Counted from the first letter of the stretch, positions 50,195 to 59,169 are shown. The stretch is DNA of 64,000 bases from Vibrio sp. HB236076 (GCF_040957575.1 NZ_CP162601.1:558001-622000), one strand, 5' to 3'. Notes: generated by a model not told the origin, from the letters alone. Numbers and translations: made by a program.

Positions 50195-50400
50195 AGAGAG
50201 TGTGACACAGTGTAAGACAGTCAAACACAGTGTAAGACAGTCAAACACAGTGTGAGACAGTGTAAGACAGTGTAAGACAGTCCGCTGCGCTTAACACAGT
50301 TTAAAGAAAGGTCGCTGCGCTTCAAGATCGTTTTACTGCAAGATCGCTTCGCTCCAAGGACGCTGCGCTCAAGTGGCAAGAAAGGTCAAAACCAGACTAT
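50195..50400. repeat. Family B array with the longest run of phased decamers
   Basis: From 50203 to 50285, ACAGT occurs every 10 bases eight or nine times, with a 20-base higher-order period (CACAGTGTAAGACAGTCAAA repeated). Then come the CCGCTGCGCTTAACACAG centre and a 16-bp-unit module to about 50385. This starts a composite that fills the whole 838-base gap to the usp gene. Confidence 0.92.
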
Positions 50401-50407
50401 TTCTTCT

Positions 50408-50433
50408 CGTTCCCATGTTCCTGCGTGGGAACG
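50408..50433. repeat. Family E palindrome
   Basis: CGTTCCCA (50408-50415) and TGGGAACG (50426-50433) with a ten-base loop. It is the only copy in the window. It resembles dispersed GTTCCCA-type palindromes seen in many gammaproteobacteria (from memory). Confidence 0.7.
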
Positions 50434-50492
50434 CATAGGGTTGAGACAAGAGTAACATCTGCGGTATTTGCTCTAAGCCGCAGCGATGTTTT

Positions 50493-50685
50493 CAGGACCT
50501 ATATTTGCAAAACAGTCATCAATGTTTACGTCATTAAATATATGGGTGTCCTGTCGTCGGTAGTCGTTTTCTAACTCAAACGGGGTCGGATTTGCGAGAT
50601 AGATTGACTGACCTTGTGCTCGGTGTTGTGCGGATCCGACCCCTAGAAGTGATGAGCTTAATGGCTAAGAATCACTGTTGAGGTA
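50493..50685. repeat. Compound C-D element, copy 2
   Basis: C part AGGAC (50494) to TGGGTGTCCT (50543-50552) with an eroded left arm; linker TTTTCTAACTCAAACG; D part GGGGTCGG (50582) to ATCCGACCCC (50634-50643); tail with GTGATGAG, CTAAGAATCA and TGTTGA. Order and linkers match 21098-21283, about 29 kb away. Confidence 0.88.
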
Positions 50686-50723
50686 AAGTGAAAGACAGTG
50701 AAACATTCAAGGTCGCTACGCTT

Positions 50724-50784
50724 CAAGTGGCAAGAAAGGTCAAAACCGAGCGGTTTGGGTTTTAAGTCTTTTTCTTGCCACTTG
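50724..50784. repeat. Large inverted repeat inside the composite
   Basis: CAAGTGGCAAGAAA (50724-50737) and TTTCTTGCCACTTG (50771-50784) are perfect 14-bp arms, with an inner AAAACC/GGTTT pairing. The arm is the GGCAAG end of the 16-bp-unit module, here in facing copies. Confidence 0.85.
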
Positions 50785-50816
50785 CTACTTGTCTTCACTA
50801 TTTGAACAAACATTCA

Positions 50817-50879
50817 GGGGTCGGATCCACAAGAGTACAACGCCGGTGGCGAGTACGGCGATCCAGCGAATCCGACCCC
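50817..50879. repeat. Inverted D element (D') of composite 3
   Basis: GGGGTCGGAT (50817-50826) and ATCCGACCCC (50870-50879) are perfect 10-base arms. Orientation is opposite to the D at 50582, the same arrangement as in the composite after ssb. Confidence 0.85.
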
Positions 50880-50892
50880 AAGTGATCATGCG

Positions 50893-51013
50893 CTTTCACT
50901 GTTCTTTACTGTGCTTCACTGTGTCACACTGTCTTATACTATTCTTCCTTAGGGGCTTTCTTGCTACTTGGAGCGAAGCGATCTTGTCCCTGTGTTTCAC
51001 TGTCTTGCACTTA
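50893..51013. repeat. Family B right arm closing composite 3
   Basis: CACTGTTCTTT, ACTGTGCTTC, ACTGTGTCAC and ACTGTCTTAT continue in 10-base phase; a reversed 16-bp-unit module (AGCGAAGCGATCTTG) and a final CACTGTCTTGCAC follow, ending 11 bases from the usp stop. Confidence 0.85.
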
Positions 51014-51024
51014 AGGTCGGGGCG

Positions 51025-51462
51025 TTAGCCCTGCGGCTTAACCACCATCACGTGGACCGGGGAGTGATCGACGACTTGAGAAGCCACTGAGCCCAACACC
51101 ACTCGATTGATCGCATTGCGTTTGTGGCTGGGCATCACAATTAAATCTGCGCCCAATTTATACGCGTATTCAACGATAGTAGTGTGCACTTTGCCGCGTC
51201 TGACATACGTGTGGTACACCACGTCATCATCAATGTTTTGGGCGGCAAAGCTGCACAGGTGATCGTTTAAGTCACGGGCCATTTTTTCTTCTGCCTCCTT
51301 GGGAAAGTAAGAGGCGACCATGGGCATGTGAACCGCGGGCATCACGGTGAGTAAATGCAGCTCGGCGTGAGATTGCTTAGCGAGCCACACCGCTTGTTGG
51401 ACCGCTTTATCGGCAAAGCCTTCTTCGTTGAGATCAACGGGAACGAGAATGTGTTTATACAT
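51025..51462 (-). CDS. Universal stress protein, UspA family, TRAP-linked
   Basis: 145 residues from MYKHILVPVDL; a GTG four codons earlier is possible. Typical Usp alpha/beta fold with the C-terminal VVLGSVASQVVDHSPVHVMVV. The usual ATP-binding motif has glycines before the LGS; here the segment reads PSHKRNAINRVVLGS, so these glycines are absent and nucleotide binding is uncertain. It follows the TRAP permease gene on the same strand by about 130 bases, with a terminator between. In Halomonas the Usp TeaD controls its TRAP transporter TeaABC, so a regulatory role here is plausible. Confidence 0.88.
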   Translation of the reverse strand: MYKHILVPVDLNEEGFADKAVQQAVWLAKQSHAELHLLTVMPAVHMPMVASYFPKEAEEKMARDLNDHLCSFAAQNIDDDVVYHTYVRRGKVHTTIVEYAYKLGADLIVMPSHKRNAINRVVLGSVASQVVDHSPVHVMVVKPQG

Positions 51463-51540
51463 AGTTTTTACCACTTTGGTATGACCCTAGACAATGCCTA
51501 ACCAAGATAAGTGAGGCGGTCGCCGTCTTGGTTAGGCGCA

Positions 51541-51567
51541 ATAAAAAACGCCCCGTAGTGGGGCGTT
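51541..51567 (-). terminator. Terminator after the TRAP permease gene
   Basis: AACGCCCC and GGGGCGTT (51547-51567) form an 8-bp stem with five-base loop; on the minus strand TTTTTTAT follows. Read-through could still give some usp message. Confidence 0.9.
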
Positions 51568-51598
51568 GATAAGCGAGTGACGTGTGTTAACTCGTCAA

Positions 51599-54184
51599 TT
51601 AAGCTAGGCGTTTTTGTCGGCGGCGCTGAAGTGTTGCCATTGCAATCACGATTAAGATACAAGGCACAAAGACCCATTCTTTCATCGGACGCGGGTTTTC
51701 AACAATGACCGCTTCGATTTCCCAATCAAAATCGACGCCAGCTTGTTCGGCTGGGCTGCCAAATTCAACCAGGTCAACGATTAGCTTACCTTGATCTTCA
51801 CGAGTGGTTAGACCCATAGAAGACAAGCGCTCTTCCCCTGTCGTGGCACGATCATCAAACGGCAAGCTAACAATTTTGTCGACTTGTTCGCCTTCTAATG
51901 TCATGCCGGCAACGCGAATTTCAAGCGATTGTCCCACAGGTAATTGCTCCACAATTTGAGCTGCCTCAATTCCGGGTGAGATTTTTGTCGGTTCGTAGAT
52001 CATGTCCCACCAAAAACCTGGGCGGAAGAACGAGAAGGTCAACACCAACAGTAGAGCGGTTTCCCACCATTTGTTTTTGGTAAACCACCAACCTTGTGTC
52101 GCGGCAGAGAACAGTAACATGGCGGTAACGGCAGAGAAGATGGTCAGGGCAAGGTGCCACCAAGAATCCACACCAATCAACAACAATTGTGTGTTGAAGA
52201 TAAACATAAACGGCAAAATGGCGGTACGAATGTCGTAGGTAAAGCCTTGAATACCGGTTTTGATTGGGTCAGATTTGGCAATTGCGGCAGCAGCAAACGC
52301 CGCCAAGCCAACCGGTGGGGTGTCATCGGCCAAAATACCAAAGTAGAACACAAACAAGTGTACGGCAATCAATGGGATGATCAGGCCACTTTGCGCACCT
52401 AAGGTGACGATAACCGGTGCCATTAGGGTCGACACCACGATGTAGTTGGCGGTGGTCGGCAAGCCCATACCGAGGATCAAACTGATCACGGCGGTGAACA
52501 GCAGCATCAAAATGATGTTACCCCCAGAGATGAACTCGACAAAGTCGGTCATCACCAGGCCAATACCGGTCAAGGTGACCACGCCGACAACGGTACCTGC
52601 AGCGGCTGTTGCCACGCCGATACCAATCATGTTACGCGCGCCATTGACCAAGCTTTCACTCAGATCGTCAATGCCTTGGCGAATCGAGCCTTTGACATCG
52701 CTCTCACCGTTAAACAGCGCCATTAGAGGGCGTTGGGTCAACAAGATAAAGATCATAAAGACCGTTGCCCAAAACGCGGACAAGCCCGGAGAGAAACGCT
52801 CAACCGTTAAACACCAAACTAGAACCACAATCGGCAATAAGAAATGCAAGCCCGATTTGACCGTTGGGCCGACATCAGGGACCTCGGTGAGGTTTTCGTC
52901 GATTTCAGTGGCCCCTTCTTTTTGGTAACGCGCTGAAATGCGAACCAGGGCGGCGTAAACGGCGACCAAGGCAATAGCCATGATTGGGGTTGCTGCTGCG
53001 CCAAACGCCTGTTTGGTCCAACCGACACCGTAATAAACGGCGGCGCTGATCGCACAGAGGCCCAGTAGGGTGAAGATAAACGACAACAAGCTTTGTGCCA
53101 GAGTGACCGTGCGGCGGCGCGGCAAGCCGTTCATGCCAGCTTTACAAGCCTCAAGGTGAACGATGTAAATCAAGGCCACGTAAGAAATCAGCGCCGGTAA
53201 AATCGCGGCTTTGATGACTTCAACGTAAGAAATTCCCACGTACTCGACCATAAGGAAAGCCGCGGCCCCCATGATGGGCGGAGTGAGCTGACCATTGGTC
53301 GACGCTGCCACTTCTACAGCGCCCGCTTTGGTACCCGGGAAACCCACGCGTTTCATCAGCGGAATGGTAAAGGTGCCTGTGGTGACCACGTTGGCGATGG
53401 ATGATCCAGAGACCAATCCCGATAAACCCGATGCGACCACCGCGGCTTTCGCAGGACCACCACGCATGTGACCAAGCAGTGAAAAGGCCACTTTAATAAA
53501 GTAGGCGCCAGCACCGGCACGTTCTAGCATTGCGCCAAATAAAACGAACAGAAAAACGAACGACGTCGATACGCCTAATGCAACCCCAAAGACCCCTTCG
53601 GTGGTAAGCCACAGGTGAGACATGGCTTTGTTAAGGCTAGCGCCCTTGTGAGCAATGACGTCAGGCATGTGAGGGCCAGCAAAGGTGTAGAGCAAAAAGA
53701 CCGCGGCCACACACATCAAAGGTGGACCGAGCGCGCGACGCGTGGCTTCAAGCAGCAGAACCATCCCCGTTACCGCCGCAACGATGTCGAATTGGGTTGG
53801 GGCGCCAGAGCGGTCGGCCAGTTCGTTGTAAAAAATGTAAATATACGCGGCGGCAAAACTGCCGGCCAGTGCCAAGAGCCAATCGATGGCTGGGATGGTG
53901 TCTCGCGGTGAACGTTTGAAAGCGGGGTAGGCGGTAAAAGCCAAGAAAATGGCAAACATCAGGTGGATAGACCGTGCTTGCGTGTCGTTGAGCACACCAA
54001 AATCAAAAATGAATGGCAGAGGAGAAGCGTACCACAGTTGGAATAGTGACCAGCACAACGGTACGAACCACAAAATTCGCCCTTGTATTCCGCCCGGATG
54101 GCGAGCCCCTGTATCAGCCTGAGCGACCATGTCTTGGACATCGTCCGCTGGCGTCAATTGTGACGGAGAATTTTTCGTCGTCAT
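51599..54184 (-). CDS. TRAP transporter fused 4TM/12TM permease (TAXI type)
   Basis: 861 residues, inner membrane. The small DctQ-like part (about 30-210) and large DctM-like part (about 215-700) are fused, as is usual with TAXI binding proteins; GLPTTANYIV and VEVAASTNGQLTPPIMGAAAFL are typical large-subunit motifs. A C-terminal extracytoplasmic domain (about 730-835, DUF3394-like) contains FGSPAEQAGVDFDWEI, resembling a PDZ loop, before a last TM helix. Driven by a Na+ gradient, such transporters import organic acids or amino acids; the substrate is unknown. Its binding protein is encoded 197 bases upstream. Confidence 0.94.
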   Translation of the reverse strand: MTTKNSPSQLTPADDVQDMVAQADTGARHPGGIQGRILWFVPLCWSLFQLWYASPLPFIFDFGVLNDTQARSIHLMFAIFLAFTAYPAFKRSPRDTIPAIDWLLALAGSFAAAYIYIFYNELADRSGAPTQFDIVAAVTGMVLLLEATRRALGPPLMCVAAVFLLYTFAGPHMPDVIAHKGASLNKAMSHLWLTTEGVFGVALGVSTSFVFLFVLFGAMLERAGAGAYFIKVAFSLLGHMRGGPAKAAVVASGLSGLVSGSSIANVVTTGTFTIPLMKRVGFPGTKAGAVEVAASTNGQLTPPIMGAAAFLMVEYVGISYVEVIKAAILPALISYVALIYIVHLEACKAGMNGLPRRRTVTLAQSLLSFIFTLLGLCAISAAVYYGVGWTKQAFGAAATPIMAIALVAVYAALVRISARYQKEGATEIDENLTEVPDVGPTVKSGLHFLLPIVVLVWCLTVERFSPGLSAFWATVFMIFILLTQRPLMALFNGESDVKGSIRQGIDDLSESLVNGARNMIGIGVATAAAGTVVGVVTLTGIGLVMTDFVEFISGGNIILMLLFTAVISLILGMGLPTTANYIVVSTLMAPVIVTLGAQSGLIIPLIAVHLFVFYFGILADDTPPVGLAAFAAAAIAKSDPIKTGIQGFTYDIRTAILPFMFIFNTQLLLIGVDSWWHLALTIFSAVTAMLLFSAATQGWWFTKNKWWETALLLVLTFSFFRPGFWWDMIYEPTKISPGIEAAQIVEQLPVGQSLEIRVAGMTLEGEQVDKIVSLPFDDRATTGEERLSSMGLTTREDQGKLIVDLVEFGSPAEQAGVDFDWEIEAVIVENPRPMKEWVFVPCILIVIAMATLQRRRQKRLA

Positions 54185-54347
54185 GGAGGTGTATCCTTAA
54201 CAATCCTTGTGCTTTCTCGGTATTGAACTGTTTTGTGCTCCTTGATAGAAAAACCGTGTTTAAGGGACAAAAAAGAGAAAGCGTGAAATTACAAACCCAC
54301 TCAGTGATAAGTGGGTCATAGTGTACATTGCTGTACGATAGGGTGCT

Positions 54348-54372
54348 CGACGAGAAGGCGGGCTTCTCGTCG
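54348..54372 (-). other. Intercistronic hairpin between binding protein and permease genes
   Basis: CGACGAGAAG (54348-54357) and CTTCTCGTCG (54363-54372) form a perfect 10-bp stem, 10 bases past the TAXI stop; no T-run follows on the minus strand. A second, ACCCACT/AGTGGGT, lies at 54295-54316. Such structures often protect the upstream message and lower downstream expression. Confidence 0.7.
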
Positions 54373-54381
54373 GCGAGTGGT

Positions 54382-55350
54382 TTATTTCATTAAACCAATT
54401 TCTTTATAGTACTTCACGGCACCTGGATGAAGAGGAATGGATAGACCGTCTTTGATCATATCTTCTTTCTTCAAGTTAGCGAATGCAGGGTGCAAACGCT
54501 TAAAGGTGTCGAAGTTTTCAAATACGGATTTTACTACGTTGTACACCACGTCTTCAGAAACATCGGTCGTGCTCACCATAGTAGCGGCAACACCGAAGCT
54601 ATGAACGTCTTGCTCTGTACCGCGGTAAGTGCCAGCCGGTACATTGGTCGTCGTGTAGTATGGGTGATCCGCCACGATTTTTTCAATTTGTGGGCCAGTG
54701 GCAGGAACCAGTTTGGCATCACAAGAAGTGGTGGCTTCTTTGATTGAACCGTTTGGATGACCAACTACGTAGATGAACGCATCGATTTTGTTATCGCACA
54801 ACGCTTGTGAACGCTCAGAACCTTTTAGTTCAGACGCGAGTTTAAAGCTGTCGTTGGTCCAACCCATGGCATCCATGACCACACCCATGGTCGCGCGGTC
54901 ACCCGAGCCTGGGTTACCGATGTTGACGCGCTTGCCTGCAAGGTCAGAGACGTTATCGATACCAGCGTCTTTACGAGCGATGATGTTGAACGGTTCGGTG
55001 TGCAAAGAGAATACCGCGCGTAGCTTCTTGTAAGGGCCTTGTTCAGCAAATTTGCTGGTGCCGTTATAACCGTGATATTGCCAGTCAGATTGAACAATAC
55101 CAAAGTCGAGCTCGCCGGCGCGAATGGTGTTGACGTTGTAAATAGAACCACCCGTTGATTCAACAGAACAACGCACGTTGTGATCTTTACGACCGGCATT
55201 GACCAGTTTACAAATCGCACCACCTGTTGGGTAGTAAACGCCGGTTACTGAGCCAGTACCAATGGTGACGAAGTCCTGTGCTTGAACAGAACCCATAGTC
55301 ATGGTCGCTGCGGCAATCGCACTTGCCGTGATCAATTTTTTAAATGCCAT
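54382..55350 (-). CDS. TAXI-family TRAP solute-binding protein
   Basis: 322 residues from the ATG at 55350, which has AAGGAAGGGAAG upstream; the frame is open to 55467 but that extension is not signal-like. A signal peptide (MAFKKLITASAIAAATMTMG) ends near VQA-QDF. VTIGTGSVTGVYYPTGGAICKLVN is the TAXI hallmark. It binds a ligand in the periplasm and delivers it to the fused permease. Known TAXI ligands are glutamate, glutamine and 2-oxoglutarate-like molecules; this one's cannot be told. First gene of the operon. Confidence 0.94.
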   Translation of the reverse strand: MAFKKLITASAIAAATMTMGSVQAQDFVTIGTGSVTGVYYPTGGAICKLVNAGRKDHNVRCSVESTGGSIYNVNTIRAGELDFGIVQSDWQYHGYNGTSKFAEQGPYKKLRAVFSLHTEPFNIIARKDAGIDNVSDLAGKRVNIGNPGSGDRATMGVVMDAMGWTNDSFKLASELKGSERSQALCDNKIDAFIYVVGHPNGSIKEATTSCDAKLVPATGPQIEKIVADHPYYTTTNVPAGTYRGTEQDVHSFGVAATMVSTTDVSEDVVYNVVKSVFENFDTFKRLHPAFANLKKEDMIKDGLSIPLHPGAVKYYKEIGLMK

Positions 55351-55742
55351 AAACTTCCCTTCCTTAATAATCGTTATCTCGAAACAATGTGCACTGCTAA
55401 GAGGTCTCCTTGCTGGAAACGGCATGTTTCTACTATCAATCATTGATAAGAAACTCGGCTGAATCATACCAAAAGAATTGGTATAAAATGATACAGTCAG
55501 TGCTAATAATAGTGATAAAAACTAGCTCAGGAAGGAACGATTTAGACGAAAAAGGGAAGTTTTTATTTAAATTTCAATTTGTTATCTTGTTTTGGGGGCT
55601 TTTGCCATAAAAACTAAAAATGTGATTTGAGTCACTATTTCGTTTTATCAATAACTTAGACGATAGGCGAGTTTTGCACAAACCGTGTGCAAAACCCACT
55701 GTGATAAATGCATTTAATTGCATGAATAATGCCTAAGCATGA
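55351..55742. promoter_or_regulatory. Upstream region of the TAXI-TRAP operon
   Basis: 392 AT-rich bases between the TAXI start and the argR stop. It should contain the operon promoter; AATGCATTTAATTGCAT (near 55707) is a short palindrome close to the argR end. No gene seen. Confidence 0.4.
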
Positions 55743-56213
55743 CTAGCCGTGATAATCGAACAACTCACTGACAGAGCGGCATAATGCTTTGGTGGTGATA
55801 GACAATGTGGGGGTAATAAAGATGGTGTCATCGCCTGCAACTACCCCGAGAATCCCTTCTGATTTGCCCAGTGAATCGAGCAGTCGCGCGATCAATTGTG
55901 CGGCGCCAGGGCCGGTGTGAATGACAACCAGCGCTTGGTTGTAGTCGATGTCGAGCACCAATTCTCTCAGTGAACTGCTCACCGTGGGCACGCCAAGTTC
56001 GGCGGGCAGACAATAAACCATCTCCATTTTCGCATTTCGAGTGCGAACCGCGCCAAATTTGGTTAACATGCGTGACACTTTTGACTGGTTAATGCTTTCA
56101 AAACCTTCAAGTTTTAGTGCATCGACGATCTCGCTTTGCGAGCCAAATCGCTCTTCTTTTAGCAGGGCTTTAAAGGAGCGAATAAGTTGATCTTGTTTAT
56201 CTGAATTACGCAT
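55743..56213 (-). CDS. argR: Arginine repressor
   Basis: 156 residues: N-terminal winged helix (1-70; [31 protein letters not shown]) and C-terminal hexamerisation and arginine-binding domain (80-156; [37 protein letters not shown] with the GDD acidic pair that binds arginine). Represses arginine biosynthesis genes and its own promoter. Divergent from mdh, as in E. coli and Vibrio. Confidence 0.97.
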   Translation of the reverse strand: MRNSDKQDQLIRSFKALLKEERFGSQSEIVDALKLEGFESINQSKVSRMLTKFGAVRTRNAKMEMVYCLPAELGVPTVSSSLRELVLDIDYNQALVVIHTGPGAAQLIARLLDSLGKSEGILGVVAGDDTIFITPTLSITTKALCRSVSELFDYHG

Positions 56214-56249
56214 AGCAAAAGGGACTCAAGGCTTAAGTAATAATTTCAT

Positions 56250-56303
56250 TTTCGCATATTTATTCACTTTTTCCAAAATTTAGCAATGAATAATTGCTAA
56301 AAT
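56250..56303 (-). promoter_or_regulatory. Candidate ARG boxes upstream of argR
   Basis: CGCAT-ATTT-ATTCA (56253-56266) keeps a perfect right half of TGAAT-N4-ATTCA, and ATGAATAATTGCTAAAA (56286-56302) keeps a perfect left half. Spacing between centres (about 35) is wider than the usual 21, so binding is uncertain, but autoregulation of argR is expected. Confidence 0.45.
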
Positions 56304-56904
56304 GAGTCATTTTGCGTCGATATCCGCGCAATCTTATGCACAATAACAGGCTTGAGAGCAAGGCAAAGTACCGCTTTGGTCGACCAGAAAACGAGTCGAA
56401 ACACATTTTGGGTAATAAACTGACGGTATAAAGTGCATTAGCTCTCAAAGTTGCACATGCTTATTTGTAATCCCACTGCGCTTTGGTTAGCGTGAGCGGT
56501 GAGCTGCTGATAAAAGCAGCGTTTGATAACAAATAGTGCATTGCCATTGAGTTTGCCTCGTGCTGGTTTGGGCGTGTTTCGTGTCGGTAGCAAAGCGTTG
56601 CCCGTTTTTTGCTCGGTTGCAGGCTTTACGCGCACTCGATGAAATCTACGCCGTATTTTTCGTGCGGTTTTGCCGTATCAAGCGAGACATGCAATGCGGT
56701 TATTTGCGACATCAATGCGCGATAACCAATGACAACCCGACTTTTTATGCCCAACCCGTTGACCGACTCAGCGTCGTTGACGGATTCAGCGTACAAACAC
56801 GTTTTTATAGTTTGAGTCTTTGAGTGACCTGCGCTAATGGCGTCACTTTTTGACACGCTTATTTGATATCAACCATGATAATTAGCCTCTCTAGGAGATG
56901 AAAC
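56304..56904. other. Long argR-mdh intergenic region
   Basis: About 600 bases with no convincing gene. Contents: a GCTGCT-AGCAGC hairpin (56503-56520) and an 18-bp tandem pair (56757-56774 and 56775-56792, CGTTGACCGACTCAGCGT and a two-base variant). The promoter of mdh should be near the right end; GGAGATGAAAC precedes its ATG. Confidence 0.5.
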
Positions 56905-57840
56905 ATGAAAGTTGCTGTAATTGGTGCCGCAGGTGGCATCGGTCAAGCTCTTGCCTTACTACTGAAAAATCAACTGCCAGCGGGAACGGATTTGGCTTTG
57001 TATGACATTGCCCCGGTCACCCCTGGTGTCGCCGCTGATTTGAGCCACATTCCGACTCCGGTATCGATCAAAGGGTATTGCGGTGAAGACCCAACCCCTG
57101 CGTTAGAAGGGGCAGATGTGGTGTTGATCTCTGCCGGTGTCGCGCGCAAACCGGGTATGGACCGCTCGGATCTATTCAACGTCAACGCGGGTATCGTTAA
57201 GTCATTAACTGAAAAATTCGCGGCCGTATGTCCGAATGCTTGCTTGGGCATTATCACTAACCCCGTAAATACCACGGTCGCGATTGCAGCAGAAGTGCTG
57301 AAAAAAGCCGGGGTTTATGACAAGCGCCGCCTATTTGGCGTGACCACACTTGATGTGATCCGCGCAGAAACCTTTGTTGCTGAACTAAAAGGCTTGTCAC
57401 CAACTCAGGTGTCGGTACCCGTGATTGGCGGCCACTCTGGCGTGACCATTTTGCCTTTGTTGTCTCAAGTTGAGGGCGTGAGCTTTAGCGACGAAGAGAC
57501 TGCAGCGTTAACGCATCGCATTCAAAACGCCGGTACCGAAGTGGTCGAAGCCAAAGCCGGTGGCGGCAGTGCAACCCTTTCTATGGGCCAAGCGGCGTGT
57601 CGATTTGGCTTATCACTGGTCAAAGCCTTGCAAGGTGAGTCCTCGGTGATTGAGTGTGCTTATGTCGAAGGCGATGGCACACACGCGCCTTTCTTTGCTC
57701 AACCAGTTAAATTGGGTAAAGACGGTGTTGAAACCATTTTACCTTACGGCAACTTGAGTGATTTCGAGCAACAGGCGCTCGACAGCATGTTAGAAACGCT
57801 TAACAAAGACATTGCTTTAGGTGTTGAATTCGCCAATTAA
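56905..57840 (+). CDS. mdh: Malate dehydrogenase
   Basis: 311 residues, E. coli/Vibrio type. GAAGGIGQ (8-15) binds [12 protein letters not shown] and the substrate-binding arginines in [13 protein letters not shown] are present, and the catalytic histidine is in [10 protein letters not shown]. Interconverts malate and oxaloacetate in the TCA cycle. AGGAG lies seven bases before the ATG. A hairpin terminator follows. Confidence 0.98.
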   Translation: MKVAVIGAAGGIGQALALLLKNQLPAGTDLALYDIAPVTPGVAADLSHIPTPVSIKGYCGEDPTPALEGADVVLISAGVARKPGMDRSDLFNVNAGIVKSLTEKFAAVCPNACLGIITNPVNTTVAIAAEVLKKAGVYDKRRLFGVTTLDVIRAETFVAELKGLSPTQVSVPVIGGHSGVTILPLLSQVEGVSFSDEETAALTHRIQNAGTEVVEAKAGGGSATLSMGQAACRFGLSLVKALQGESSVIECAYVEGDGTHAPFFAQPVKLGKDGVETILPYGNLSDFEQQALDSMLETLNKDIALGVEFAN

Positions 57841-57937
57841 GGGCGAGGGCCGACCAGTGGCGTTCACCGCTGTTGCGCCTTCAACGCGATAAAATTCATA
57901 TCTCGCGGCGACGTGCCGCGAGATTGGATACCAAGTC

Positions 57938-57974
57938 AAACCGACGACGGAGGGGTGCCTGAGTCGGTTTTTTT
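57938..57974 (+). terminator. mdh terminator
   Basis: AAACCGAC (57938-57945) and GTCGGTTT (57963-57970) with a T-run. A separate hairpin, ATCTCGCGGC/GCCGCGAGAT (57899-57923), lies just upstream. Confidence 0.85.
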
Positions 57975-58075
57975 ATGTCTTCCGCTACTTCATGCTGTGC
58001 TTCACTTTCCCATACCGTGCTTCACTGTCTCATACTGTATTTCACTGTCCCACACTGTGTTTCGCTGTCTTCCAC
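57975..58075. repeat. Family B right arm only
   Basis: Starting right after the mdh T-run, ACTG-type cores occur at 10-base steps (GCTTCACTTTCCCATACCG, ACTGTCTCAT, ACTGTATTTC, ACTGTCCCAC, ACTGTGTTTC). There is no left arm. Divergence suggests an older copy. From 58080 to 58673 I see no gene, only short palindromic bits such as GTATCGTCAGTGATAC. Confidence 0.85.
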
Positions 58076-58673
58076 GACCATTATTGTCTCATTGTTGAGC
58101 CACTGCTTTGATATTGATCATTTTTTCATACGCTGTATTTACACGATTCATCGGATGGGTAAGATTATTGAGTTGGCGTTTTTTTAGACAAACGCTAAAG
58201 ATTTACTGACAAACGGTTGAATGGGGTTTTTTAGCATGGTTGCCATGAGATTGAGCTTTGGTGTTCTCTTGAGTTAGATGGGAATGGGCTATCAATTTGC
58301 CGCTTAGCAAGGCAGTCCATTTAAGGGAGAATCAAAGAGGTGGTATGCCGTGATATGGGCCTAAAGCCCGCTTACGATGGCGCCGGGGATTCTCGGTATG
58401 GATTAGCGGTATGGATTCGCGCCATGAGTAAGAGCATAACCGGTTGTCGCGCGAACTTTTTCACTCAATTATCGTATTAAAGGGCGAGTGACCCATTGCG
58501 ACAACCTACGATTGTCTCTGGTGTGAGGTCAAAGCAGGCGACCGATGGCGTAACGCAACGGTTGAGTGTCTTTAGGCCGTCACCGTGATGATCGGCTAAC
58601 CCAGAAATAACGGTATCGTCAGTGATACAAGCACAACAAAGTGCGATGACTTTCCGATACGAGGAGTGTGACG

Positions 58674-58970
58674 ATGAATAAAGCTCAATTACAACCAGGC
58701 GTACACGTGTTTTGCCCGGCGGGGTTTGGTTTGATCCAAAATGTGGCCGATCCAAGCGATCCTCGCGGTGATGTTCAAGTCCTGATCATGAGTGATCAAG
58801 CGCCATTTGCGATGATGTTGCCTGCTGATCAGGTGTTGATCTGCCAAGACGATCACGATCATCACAGCGTCGACATCGACGCATTGGCCGCCGATGAGGC
58901 GTCGTCTTCGTCATTACCAGACCAGTCGCCACATTCAAGCCCAGAACGCATCATCTTGGCGGTGTCGTGA
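58674..58970 (+). CDS. Small acidic protein of unknown function
   Basis: 98 residues from the ATG at 58674, seven bases after GAGGAG. I do not recognise it. Residues 1-55 (LQPGVHVFCPAGFGLIQNV...MMLPADQVLI) look like a small beta-barrel with the pattern of CarD/RID or KOW-like domains, in which a G-x-x-V...P..G-x-G-x-I strand opens the fold; this is a weak resemblance. Residues 56-90 are a disordered acidic and serine-rich tail (QDDHDHH, SSSSLPDQSPHSS). It stands alone between mdh and ispB. Confidence 0.6.
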   Translation: MNKAQLQPGVHVFCPAGFGLIQNVADPSDPRGDVQVLIMSDQAPFAMMLPADQVLICQDDHDHHSVDIDALAADEASSSSLPDQSPHSSPERIILAVS

Positions 58971-59169
58971 GCTGCCATTGCGCATTTAAAATATTGCGCA
59001 TTTAAGATCAAGCACCTTAATCTCTGTGCGGAAAGGGTTCGCTGCTCGCCAACCAGAGCGCGCTGAGACGGCGAAATAAGCGTGGTCTCAGCGGCGATAT
59101 ACCTTGGTCAGCGATATACCTTGGTCTTAGCAGCCTTATGGCGTCGTGATAAGCGAGAGTAACCCTGTG

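Noticed and set aside
50203..50285. CRISPR array
   Set aside because: The repeat period is 10 or 20 bases with no unique spacers, and there are no cas genes nearby.
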